A stretch of DNA of 35,855 nt from JBPYCR01 sp051846935 (lineage in GTDB: Bacteria > Bacillota > Bacilli > Bacillales > Amphibacillaceae): NCBI RefSeq assembly GCF_051846935.1, contig NZ_JBPYCS010000026.1, positions 1 to 35,855 on the forward strand. The letters run 5' to 3'. Below, piece by piece: positions 8,852 to 16,077 of this stretch. The notes beneath the pieces are model-generated. The model worked only from the letters and a program-made list of their open reading frames with translations, was not told where the DNA came from and did not search any database. A program made the translations under genes and the position numbers. Within the stretch, counting starts at the first letter, position 1, and each line of letters opens with the position of its first letter.

Positions 8852-8887
8852 GTTAACCGCTGCTCATGAGAGAAGCGGTTAACTTTT
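8852..8887 (+). terminator. Terminator of the amino-acid cluster
   Basis: Perfect 10-bp arms GTTAACCGCT (8852-8861) and AGCGGTTAAC (8874-8883) with a 12-nt loop, followed by TTTT. It sits 110 bp after the last aminotransferase gene and marks the end of region 1. The T-tract is short. Confidence 0.7.
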
Positions 8888-9045
8888 GTATTAAAATGCG
8901 ATTTAACTCTGCTGATTAAGTACTCGATAATTAATTCAAATATAAAACGACATTAACGGAACTAGAAAATTATAACGAATTTTTTGTAACAGTATCTGAA
9001 GAAAATAAGTTTTTAGCAGACGGAAAATGGATAAAAGAGGATCCT

Positions 9046-10071
9046 ATGAAAGATGTTCATCATCTGAGAAAAGCGTTAGATGAGACTAGAGAAAATCTCG
9101 GTACTCAAGATTTGTTAATAAAGGAAAAATTTCAAGCAATGCATCTTGAAATTGAGCAAACTGGCAACCCGCATTTATTGGCTATGAGTAGGGATTTCAC
9201 TAATGTTTTAGAGTCATCTAAAGGGAATTATGAAGCTATGATTGAAAACTTTTATTCTGTGTTACAAGCAATGGATAAATTTAAGGAAAGCCTTGAATTC
9301 CAACGTGCGCAATCAGAAGAAGGTCGAAATGAACTAATAGAGATGATGTTTGAAAGAGGTGAGTTGCTATATAAAAATACATGCGAGTTGCCAAAGTATT
9401 CACACATTGAAGAACAAGGTTTAAATATATCACTCTTTACCATTCGTTGGCCAAAGTATGACGTTCTAGATTGCAAACATAAATTGCGTATGTTTGTAGA
9501 TGAAGTGTTAGCAGAATTGACTGAACGACAAGAAAAAGGCGACTCTCAAGAATCTCTGGATCAACTTTTCCAAGACAAAGTAAATGAAGTAAACATCTTA
9601 AATTGCTATGCAGATATTGATCGCTGCGTCTTAAAAGCGCTAAAACCACGAAATGCCCAACTTGCTGAGATGAAAGAATATTTCTCTTGGGATGAGGTTG
9701 CTGGTTGGAGTAATGGAGAAAAACATGCTTCACGAATGGCGATGTTTATAACCTTAAATACTTTTATTCGTAAGAAACGCTTTTCCCAAGAAAATTCCTG
9801 GAAGTTTCTAATTGCCGATAATCCTTTTGGTGAAACAAGTGCGGATCATGTTGTAAAGCCAATGATCATATTAGCGAAGAAAACGAATACGCAGTTATTC
9901 TGTTTAACTGGAATTGAAGACAAACGGATCCAGATGGAATTTGATACTGTAATAAGCAATCAATATGTAGAACAGCGTGGAAGACTATTTTTGCATTCTG
10001 AAACTGAAACTAAGGAATCTCTAGAAATAGAAAGTTTATTTTACTCAAAACAACAAGGTTTTAGACTTTAG
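9046..10071 (+). CDS. C-terminal fragment of an SMC/Rad50-like coiled-coil ATPase (5'-truncated)
   Basis: A 341-residue protein that looks like the last third of a much larger ABC-type (SMC/Rad50/MukB-like) ATPase. Residues 1-110 are helical and rich in Glu/Lys/Gln. An ABC-signature-like GWSNGEK lies at 220-226. A Walker B-like segment KFLIADNPFGETSADH (253-268) precedes a LFCLTGI strand (D-loop/H-loop region). No Walker A is present, because it would be in the missing N-terminal half. The same frame stays open and protein-like upstream to about 8935 (FFVTVSEENKFLADGKW lies just before the ATG), so ATG 9046 was probably an internal methionine. Such large coiled-coil ATPases often belong to DNA-repair or anti-phage systems. 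This copy is likely a relic. The gap 8742-9045 otherwise holds only the terminator at 8852. Confidence 0.6.
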   Translation: MKDVHHLRKALDETRENLGTQDLLIKEKFQAMHLEIEQTGNPHLLAMSRDFTNVLESSKGNYEAMIENFYSVLQAMDKFKESLEFQRAQSEEGRNELIEMMFERGELLYKNTCELPKYSHIEEQGLNISLFTIRWPKYDVLDCKHKLRMFVDEVLAELTERQEKGDSQESLDQLFQDKVNEVNILNCYADIDRCVLKALKPRNAQLAEMKEYFSWDEVAGWSNGEKHASRMAMFITLNTFIRKKRFSQENSWKFLIADNPFGETSADHVVKPMIILAKKTNTQLFCLTGIEDKRIQMEFDTVISNQYVEQRGRLFLHSETETKESLEIESLFYSKQQGFRL

Positions 10072-10241
10072 AGTGCTATTTACTTATTTTTCTTAGTCTG
10101 TTTTACTCATTAAAGTAACAATCTCAAAATACATCTTTTTTATGAAATACTAAAATTGTTAAAATTGACTTCGCAATTGAATCTCAAATAGTATTCTTAT
10201 GCTAATCGACGATTGTTAGTAATACTTATATCGCCATAAGT

Positions 10242-10293
10242 GGTATCAAATGATACCGAAAATGTTGCGAGTGGGTACTAGAGGTGTTATAAT
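10242..10293 (+). promoter_or_regulatory. Palindromic operator and promoter of the toxin-antitoxin module
   Basis: GGTATCA-AA-TGATACC (10242-10257) is a perfect 7-bp inverted repeat. Eight bases later lies TTGCGA (10265-10270), then a 17-bp spacer with an extended TG motif and TATAAT (10288-10293). This is a good sigma-A promoter, and the palindrome sits at its upstream edge. HTH antitoxins of this kind usually repress their own operon by binding such palindromes. The -10 box ends only 2 bp before the GTG start at 10296, so the transcript would begin inside the predicted coding region. Either a further promoter exists upstream or the protein starts later. Confidence 0.55.
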
Positions 10294-10295
10294 AA

Positions 10296-10748
10296 GTGAA
10301 CAACGAATCAAGACTTAGTAATCGAATTGAAGTAAAATTTGAGGTTGAAACATACTTAGACAGGTTGAAATATGCTATAGAGAGCGGTTTAGTAAAAATT
10401 AACTTTCAAATAAACCGCAGAGTAGATGAGGGAAGGGACAGAAAGTATACCAATAGATATACAATGGCCAAATTGTTTCCTGATGAAGATGTAGTTGAAG
10501 CCTTAAAAAGAGAACTTTCATATTTAACAGTTGAAGATTACATGGAAACCGTAAAGGATCTTAAATTTCCCGAGCATTCGGAGATGCGCGTATTTGGAAA
10601 GCGGTATGTTAATGAGGATGTTTATATAAAAATAAGAGTAGAACTACTAAACACTACGCATGCTACGGGTGAACCTTTTATTTTGGTTATGTCCTTTCAT
10701 TTTGCAGAGATTCCATTTAAGGAAGAAGTTTTTCCTTATAGAAAGTAA
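10296..10748 (+). CDS. Putative toxin partner of the Panacea-domain antitoxin
   Basis: A 150-residue soluble protein with many charged residues (NRIEVKFEVETYLDRLKYAI at 9-28) and no signal or membrane segment. I do not recognise a catalytic motif; it resembles a DUF6978-type family from memory only. Its position directly upstream of a Zn-finger/HTH/Panacea antitoxin, within 11 bp, is what suggests a toxin. The GTG start has GAGGTG (10281-10286) 9 bp upstream, but no ATG exists among the first ~55 codons. The -10 box of the likely promoter overlaps this ribosome site, so the start is uncertain. Panacea-associated toxins are diverse, and the cellular target cannot be read from this sequence. 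Confidence 0.6.
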   Translation: MNNESRLSNRIEVKFEVETYLDRLKYAIESGLVKINFQINRRVDEGRDRKYTNRYTMAKLFPDEDVVEALKRELSYLTVEDYMETVKDLKFPEHSEMRVFGKRYVNEDVYIKIRVELLNTTHATGEPFILVMSFHFAEIPFKEEVFPYRK

Positions 10749-10759
10749 AGGTGAATATA

Positions 10760-11782
10760 ATGAAAAGGCTAAAAAGTGAAAAGAAAATTTGCTTACTGTG
10801 TATGGAAGAACATGTAGTTGAAACTGTTGAAGTAATTGAACATGATATTTTTAAAGGCGAAGAAGTTAGTTTTACGGCTAAATATGAGTATTGTGGGGTA
10901 ACGGAAGATTTTCTGGAGACGGAAGAAATGATAAAAGCGAATAGTCTGGCTATGAAGGACGCGTATCGAGGGAAATTAGGCTTGTTAATTTCTAGCGATA
11001 TTACTGACATTCGTGAGAAATATGACATTAGTCAAAAAAACCTTTCTGAAGTATTAGGTTGGGGAAGAGCAACGATTACAAGGTATGAAAATCATCAAGT
11101 GCAAGATCGTGCGCATGATGACGTATTAAGAAAAATTAGTTCCGATCCAAAGTGGTTTCGAGACAAGCTATATGGCGCTAAAGAAAAGGATTGTATATCC
11201 GAAAGCGCTTTTTTAAGCTCTTTACACGAAGCAAATGAGCAGTATAAAAAAAAGAAAAATCAATATTTAATAGATTCAATATACGCTAGTTATGCCAATT
11301 ATGAAGACCCAATAATTAGAGGGAATTCCAATCTGAATTTAAAAAAAGTTATTGAAATGATTAACTATCTTTCAGAAAAGGTAAATAGTCTTCACAAAGT
11401 AAAGCTTATGAAGATGCTATGGTATTCCGATATCGTACAATTTAAAAGACAAGAAAAATCGATAAGTGGTCTAGTCTATAACGCTCTTCCAATGGGGGCT
11501 GTACCTGAGGGCTACGACCAAATTGTATTATTAGATGGAGTTCAATTTGATACCGTTCAATACGGTGAATCTATTGGGTATAAGTTTAAGCCATCGCCAG
11601 GGTTCGAAAGAAAAGAGTTAACAGTAGAAGAATTAGAAACAATAGATGATATCATTACAGAGGTTGGTAATTTAACCACTGATGAAATTGTTCATAAAAT
11701 GCATGAGGAAGTAGCTTATAAGTATACGGCAAGTAATAGTCCTATATCCTTTTCATTTGCAAAGGATGTATCAATCGATTAA
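10760..11782 (+). CDS. MqsA/HigA-like antitoxin with Panacea (SocA, DUF4065) domain
   Basis: A 340-residue three-part regulator. An N-terminal zinc-finger-like segment has CLLC (11-14) and a lone second-half Cys (C45), less complete than YgiT/MqsA. An XRE-type HTH lies at 82-124 (EKYDISQKNLSEVLGWGRAT, then RYENHQVQDRAHDD). The C-terminal ~200-325 is a Panacea/SocA domain (KLMKMLWYSDIVQFKRQ, ISGLVYNALPMGAVPEGY). Panacea domains are established as antitoxin domains that neutralise varied toxins, usually from a two-gene operon. The HTH should autoregulate through the palindrome at 10242. The frame extends to a GTG at 10751, but AAAGGTG (10747-10753) is the ribosome site of ATG 10760. The stop is followed by a terminator. 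Confidence 0.85.
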   Translation: MKRLKSEKKICLLCMEEHVVETVEVIEHDIFKGEEVSFTAKYEYCGVTEDFLETEEMIKANSLAMKDAYRGKLGLLISSDITDIREKYDISQKNLSEVLGWGRATITRYENHQVQDRAHDDVLRKISSDPKWFRDKLYGAKEKDCISESAFLSSLHEANEQYKKKKNQYLIDSIYASYANYEDPIIRGNSNLNLKKVIEMINYLSEKVNSLHKVKLMKMLWYSDIVQFKRQEKSISGLVYNALPMGAVPEGYDQIVLLDGVQFDTVQYGESIGYKFKPSPGFERKELTVEELETIDDIITEVGNLTTDEIVHKMHEEVAYKYTASNSPISFSFAKDVSID

Positions 11783-11855
11783 TAAGCGATAGGACGTGAA
11801 ATTCTGTCTATACCTATACAATAGAAGAAACTAACTTAATGAATTTAGAAGTTCA

Positions 11856-11886
11856 GTCCGTCACTTAATAGGTGGTGGGCTTTTTT
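11856..11886 (+). terminator. Terminator after the antitoxin gene
   Basis: Arms GTCCGTCAC (11856-11864) and GTGGTGGGC (11872-11880) pair over 9 bp using three G-U pairs, with a 7-nt loop, followed by TTTTTT (11881-11886). It ends the toxin-antitoxin operon. Confidence 0.75.
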
Positions 11887-12334
11887 GTTATGCCGTTTTT
11901 TATTTAGCGATCAACTATATGATTTGATACTATAACCGTTCCATTCATTCTATTTTTCTATTTTTTTACCTAATTTGCATGAAAGGCGCGAATGGTTTGT
12001 GCAAATGCGGTTCAATAACAATTTGTTAAATTATTATCTGTTTTTATTCGTTGCGAAGCGGCTAGAGACAGAGAGAAGGAGGTTTCCTGCGTTTTCCTAA
12101 GAGTGCAATTTTTCTATGATTTGCTGGCCTTCGACATAAGTAATTTCACTCTTTTCGATGCGTACGATAGGATTTTTATCCTTGACTAAATAATTAATCT
12201 CAACTATGATTATTACAAAAGTAATTGATGAGAACCAATGTAAAAAAGCGTACTCGAAACCTATGCTGCTTCATCGTTTTAATCCATTTGCGGTTCAAAG
12301 GTTTCTTAAAAAAGTAAAAGAGGAGTGGGGAGAA
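11887..12334 (+). other. Intergenic region before the aco operon, with a minus-strand coding relic
   Basis: There is no + strand gene between the terminator and E1alpha. A + strand frame runs upstream from E1alpha to ATG 12206 but has no ribosome site and does not look like E1. On the - strand, 12270 down to 12097 is open for 57 codons and reads like a real protein tail (VKDKNPIVRIEKSEITYVEG near its end, stop at 12097-12099). It lacks a usable start and is probably a gene relic. No sigma54 -24/-12 element or clear cre site was found here, and the operon's promoter was not identified with confidence. Confidence 0.4.
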
Positions 12335-13324
12335 ATGAGTCACTATCAGTTATCTGATTTGAGGCCGGATTTTAGTGAAAAGCAATTAAAAGATTTATAT
12401 AAGACAATGTGGGACATTCGCTGGTTTGAAGAAAAAGTGGATGAGTTTTTTGCGAAAGGAATGATCCACGGAACGACACACCTATGTGTTGGGCAAGAAG
12501 CAAGCTCGGTAGGGTCTTGTGCTGTTTTAAAACCTGAGGATAAAATTACGAGCACACATCGTGGACACGGTCATTGTATTGCAAAAGGTGCGGAAGTCAA
12601 TCGAATGATGGCAGAGTTATTTGGCAGAACGACAGGCTACTGTAAAGGAAAGGGAGGGTCCATGCATATTGCCGACGTTGATAAAGGAAATTTAGGCGCA
12701 AACGGAATTGTTGGCGGTGGAATTCCTTTAGCTGTTGGCTCTGCGTTGACTGCACATATGAAGAAGTTGAATTATGTAACCGTTTGCTATTTCGGAGATG
12801 GTGCAACGAATGAGGGGAGCTTTCATGAAGCACTTAACTTAGCAGCGGTTTGGAATTTGCCTGTTGTATTTATTTGTGAAAATAACCAATACGGGATGTC
12901 TGGACCAGTTAAAGAAATGGTCAAAATCGAGAACATAGCAGATCGTGCGCAGGCGTATGGATTTCCTGGCGCTACAATTGATGGAAATGACATGATAGAA
13001 GTGATGAATACAACGCAGGAAGCGGTAGACCGAGCTAGAAATGGAAATGGACCGACGTTGATTGAAATGAAGACGTACCGTTGGAAAGGTCATTCAAAAA
13101 GTGATGCGAGATTGTATCGCACACGTGAGGAAGAGCGTGAATGGAAGGAAAAGGATCCAATCAAACGGTTTAAAGAAGTCTTAATTGCTGGCGATGTTTT
13201 CTCAGAAGAAGAAGCGGAACAGATTCGCAAACAGTCGAAGCATGATATAGAAGAAGCAGTTAAATTTGCTGAAGAAGGTCCAATGCCAACGGCGGAAGAT
13301 TTATTAACAGACGTATATGCATAA
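12335..13324 (+). CDS. acoA: TPP-dependent dehydrogenase E1 alpha subunit (acetoin dehydrogenase-type)
   Basis: A 329-residue E1 alpha subunit. With the beta subunit it uses thiamine diphosphate to cleave acetoin, or decarboxylate a 2-oxo acid, and passes the acyl group to E2-lipoate. Seen: HGTTHLCVGQEA, THRGHGHCIAKGAEVNRMMA, KGGSMHIAD, GANGIVGGGIPLAVGSAL and the TPP/Mg motif GDGATNEGSFHEALNLAAVW ending in ENN. The HRGHGHCIAKGA and MHIAD segments are characteristic of AcoA rather than PdhA. ATG 12335 (after AGGAG and GGGGAG) gives the normal AcoA length and N-terminus (LYKTMWDIRWFEEKVDEFF). The upstream extension to 12206 would add 43 unrelated residues. It is first in a four-gene operon. Confidence 0.88.
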   Translation: MSHYQLSDLRPDFSEKQLKDLYKTMWDIRWFEEKVDEFFAKGMIHGTTHLCVGQEASSVGSCAVLKPEDKITSTHRGHGHCIAKGAEVNRMMAELFGRTTGYCKGKGGSMHIADVDKGNLGANGIVGGGIPLAVGSALTAHMKKLNYVTVCYFGDGATNEGSFHEALNLAAVWNLPVVFICENNQYGMSGPVKEMVKIENIADRAQAYGFPGATIDGNDMIEVMNTTQEAVDRARNGNGPTLIEMKTYRWKGHSKSDARLYRTREEEREWKEKDPIKRFKEVLIAGDVFSEEEAEQIRKQSKHDIEEAVKFAEEGPMPTAEDLLTDVYA

Positions 13325-13337
13325 TAGGAGGGTAATG

Positions 13338-14321
13338 ATGAGAACGATCACATATTTAGAAGCAGTTCGAGAAGCGATGCAACAGGAAATGAGACAAAAT
13401 GAGGACGTATTTATTCTTGGGGAAGATATTGGACTATATGGCGGTGCTTTCGGTGTGACCCGTGGGATGATTGAGGAGTTTGGTCCTGAACGTGTACGTA
13501 ATACGCCGATTAGTGAATCCGGGATCGCCGGTGCAGCGGTAGGCTCTGCATTAACCGGGATGCGTCCGATATTGGAGTTGCAGTTTTCTGATTTTATTAC
13601 GATTGCTATGGATCAAATGGTAAATCAGGCGGCAAAGCTACGTTACATGTACGGTGGGAAAGGAAATGTACCGATGGTTCTTCGGACACCGAGTGGTTCG
13701 GGTACGGGTGCGGCAGCACAGCATTCTCAAAGCTTAGAAGCTTGGATGACGCATATTCCAGGTTTAAAAGTCGTCCAGCCTTCTACTGCGTATGATGCAA
13801 AAGGACTGCTGAAGGCTGCTATGGATGATCCGAATCCGGTTGTATTTTACGAGCATAAATTACTGTACGGCACAAAAGCAGATGTACCTGAGGATTTATA
13901 TTCAATACCTCTAGGAGTGGCGGATGTAAAACGTGAAGGTACCGATGTCACGATCGTAGCAACGGCGGTTATGGTACATAAAGCGTTAGAAGCTGCAAAA
14001 GAGTTAGACAAAGAAGGCATTCAGGTTGAAATAATCGATCCTCGTACGCTGGTTCCTTTAGATGAAGAAACAATTGTAAAGTCCGTAGCAAAGACAGGGC
14101 GATTAGTTGTCGTTCATGAAGCCGTTAAGCGTGGCGGATATGGTGGAGAAATTGCGAGTATGATTGCTGAAAGCGAAGCATTTGATTATTTAGATGCGCC
14201 GATTAAACGGCTTGGCGGCGTGAGTGCCCCAATCCCATATAATCCGGAATTGGAAAAGCTCGCCGTGCCACAAGTGCCAGATATTATTAATGCTGTAAAA
14301 GAAACGTTAAATAGAGCGTAA
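13338..14321 (+). CDS. acoB: TPP-dependent dehydrogenase E1 beta subunit (acetoin dehydrogenase-type)
   Basis: A 327-residue transketolase-like beta subunit that completes the E1 active site. Motifs: ITYLEAVREAMQQEMRQNED, LGEDIGLYGGAFGVTRGM, NTPISESGIAGAAVGSALTG, FSDFITIAMDQMVNQAAKLR, HSQSLEAWMTHIPGLKVVQP and the C-terminal EIIDPRTLVPLDEETI, with VHEAVKRGGYGGEI. The Shine-Dalgarno AGGAGGG (13326-13332) favours ATG 13338; ATG 13335 and an upstream start at 13317 are too close or overlap it. The gene follows E1 alpha by 13 bp and precedes E2 by 15 bp, a tight operon. No altered key residue was noticed. Confidence 0.9.
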   Translation: MRTITYLEAVREAMQQEMRQNEDVFILGEDIGLYGGAFGVTRGMIEEFGPERVRNTPISESGIAGAAVGSALTGMRPILELQFSDFITIAMDQMVNQAAKLRYMYGGKGNVPMVLRTPSGSGTGAAAQHSQSLEAWMTHIPGLKVVQPSTAYDAKGLLKAAMDDPNPVVFYEHKLLYGTKADVPEDLYSIPLGVADVKREGTDVTIVATAVMVHKALEAAKELDKEGIQVEIIDPRTLVPLDEETIVKSVAKTGRLVVVHEAVKRGGYGGEIASMIAESEAFDYLDAPIKRLGGVSAPIPYNPELEKLAVPQVPDIINAVKETLNRA

Positions 14322-14336
14322 AGGAGGGACTCGAAG

Positions 14337-15677
14337 GTGGCTAAAGAAATTTTTATGCCGAAGCTGAGCAGTACTATGGAAGTCGGCACATTGCTTCAAT
14401 GGCTTAAAGAAGAAGGGGACCCGGTCGAGGTAGGAGAGCCTTTATTTGAAATAATGACGGATAAAATTAATATCGAGGTTGAATCGTACGAAGAAGGAAT
14501 TTTGCTGAAACGGTATTTTGAAGTAGACGATGAAGTACCGATTAATACAGTGATCGGCTATATTGGCGAAGCTGACGAAGAAGTGCCGGATCGCCCGCCA
14601 GCATCAAATGCGGAAGAAGAGGCAGTGGTTCAGCCCGAGGCAGCTAAAGCTGAAGACGTTACACCTGATCAGACCAAAGCGATAGAAGCAACAGACGATG
14701 GAAAGGTACGAGCAACTCCTGCAGCAAGAAAAACCGCTCTGGACAATGCAGTAGAACTGCATGCTATTTCTGGAACTGGGCCGAAAGGGAGAATTCATAA
14801 GCAAGATGTGACGGAGTATGTGAAGGCAAATGAGGTACTCATTACGCCGCTTGCTGAAAAAATGGCACGAAGTCATCAACTCGATATTTCCTCGATTACA
14901 GGTACAGGCGTAAGAGGGAAAATTGGAAAAGAAGATGTCGAAGCATATATAGCTGCACAAACCGCATCGCAAACAGGAAGCGTGAATGAAGGCGAACGGA
15001 TTAAGCTCAAAGGATTACGCAAAGCAGTTGCAGATAAAATGGTGGAAAGTACAAGGTCGATTCCTCATGTAACGTTAACGACGGAAGTAGATATGTCCCA
15101 TGTAATTGCGATCCGTAAAAATCTATTGCCAGTTGTGGAGGAGCAGACAGGATTTCGTTTGTCGTTTACAGAGATCATTATGAAAACAACAGCATATACG
15201 TTAACGAAGTTTCCTAAATTAAATGCTTCGTTACGGGACAATGAGATTATTTTAAATAAAAATGTGAATATCGGCTTAGCTGTCGCTGTTGAAAACGGCT
15301 TAATTGTACCGTCGATTCAAAATGCAGATCAAAAGGGGCTTGCAGAGCTGACGATGGAAAGCAAGGAGCTTGGTAAAAAGGCGAGAGAAAGCAAGCTTAC
15401 CCCTGCTGAAATGACAGGAAGCACGTTTACAATTAGTAATTTAGGCATGTATGCCATCGATGCATTTACGCCTATTATTAATCCGCCTGAAACAGCAATT
15501 TTAGGCGTCGGACGGATTAATGAGAAACCGGTAGTCGTTGATCAAGCAATCGAAATAAGGCCGATGATGGTGCTTAGTTTATCGTTTGATCATCGCGCAA
15601 TTGACGGTGCGCCGGCCGCTGAGTTTTTGACTGTCTTAAAAGAAAGCTTAGAAAACCCATATCGTATTTTAGTATAG
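14337..15677 (+). CDS. acoC: Dihydrolipoamide acyltransferase E2 with two E3-binding domains
   Basis: A 446-residue E2 core protein that carries the acyl group on lipoate and transfers it to CoA. Domains: lipoyl domain 1-80 with lipoylated Lys43 in IMTDKINIEVES; an acidic/Ala linker 80-123; a first peripheral-subunit-binding domain 125-161 (ATPAARKTALD, then GTGPKGRIHKQDV); a second 168-205 (ITPLAEKMARSHQLDISSI, then GTGVRGKIGKEDV); and a catalytic domain 218-446 with SFDHRAIDG (His419) and TFTISNLGMYAIDAFTPI. Two binding domains are unusual, as most AcoC proteins have one. GTG start with AAGGAGGG (14321-14328) 8 bp upstream, overlapping the E1 beta stop. The last residues ENPYRILV are typical. 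Confidence 0.9.
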   Translation: MAKEIFMPKLSSTMEVGTLLQWLKEEGDPVEVGEPLFEIMTDKINIEVESYEEGILLKRYFEVDDEVPINTVIGYIGEADEEVPDRPPASNAEEEAVVQPEAAKAEDVTPDQTKAIEATDDGKVRATPAARKTALDNAVELHAISGTGPKGRIHKQDVTEYVKANEVLITPLAEKMARSHQLDISSITGTGVRGKIGKEDVEAYIAAQTASQTGSVNEGERIKLKGLRKAVADKMVESTRSIPHVTLTTEVDMSHVIAIRKNLLPVVEEQTGFRLSFTEIIMKTTAYTLTKFPKLNASLRDNEIILNKNVNIGLAVAVENGLIVPSIQNADQKGLAELTMESKELGKKARESKLTPAEMTGSTFTISNLGMYAIDAFTPIINPPETAILGVGRINEKPVVVDQAIEIRPMMVLSLSFDHRAIDGAPAAEFLTVLKESLENPYRILV

Positions 15678-15683
15678 GCATTA

Positions 15684-16017
15684 GGGCTCGGACAAAACGA
15701 ACTTGCTCCATTAAAAACTTTGAATAATAATCGAGATTAGCTTTAGTACGTAGGCATCCTTATAAAGCAGAATCCCTTTTTTTACGTGCACCGTTTCGTG
15801 CGCAAAGCGTTCCTTGTTCTGGAAGGGAAGGCATGTGTACCCTTTAGTCGCGTTAGCTTTGAGAAGACGCACAAATCGTCTCCGGCAAAGAAGACACTGT
15901 GCATGCAACGTTTTATGTGTGTGCTGTCGGTGAAAGCGAAGTGTGTTTCAGGGTGGATTCCTATTCCGAATGAAGTTATTCGTTTTTTATTAGATGCACG
16001 TCGTTTGTCCCAGCCTC
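15684..16017. repeat. MITE-like repeat inside the aco operon
   Basis: The non-coding stretch between E2 and E3 is bounded by inverted ends: GGGCTCGGACAAAACGA (15684-15700) and TCGTTTGTCCCAGCCTC (16001-16017), whose complement GAGGCTGGGACAAACGA matches the left end over about 16 bases with one substitution and one indel. GAGGCTGGGACAAA is a recurrent intergenic repeat end in Firmicutes as I remember it. No transposase is encoded. Small open frames on both strands inside are not convincing genes. The element lies in a tight operon, so it may affect E3 expression. A short direct duplication was not clear. Confidence 0.55.
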
Positions 16018-16077
16018 TTTCGTCTATTTTTTTGTACTAAAACGATAAAACGATACGTGTTTAAGGAGGCTTGTGAA

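Noticed and set aside
9437..9733. 98-codon minus-strand frame
   Set aside because: It is antisense to the ATPase fragment, whose + frame carries clear ABC motifs; low-complexity His/Leu-rich product.
11990..12010. sigma54 promoter at TGGTTTGTGCAAATGC before acoA
   Set aside because: The GG-to-GC spacing is 11 and not 10, and the CAC/TTGC context is missing.
12206..12334. N-terminal extension of E1 alpha from ATG 12206
   Set aside because: The 43 extra residues do not resemble E1 alpha, lack a ribosome site, and ATG 12335 with AGGAG/GGGGAG gives the standard N-terminus.
14604..14972. 122-codon minus-strand frame inside the E2 gene
   Set aside because: Antisense shadow of the linker and E3-binding domains; Cys/Ser/Phe-rich and without start signals.
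15711..16040. Small open frames on both strands between E2 and E3 as genes
   Set aside because: They lie in the repeat bounded by inverted ends, have no ribosome sites and have odd composition.
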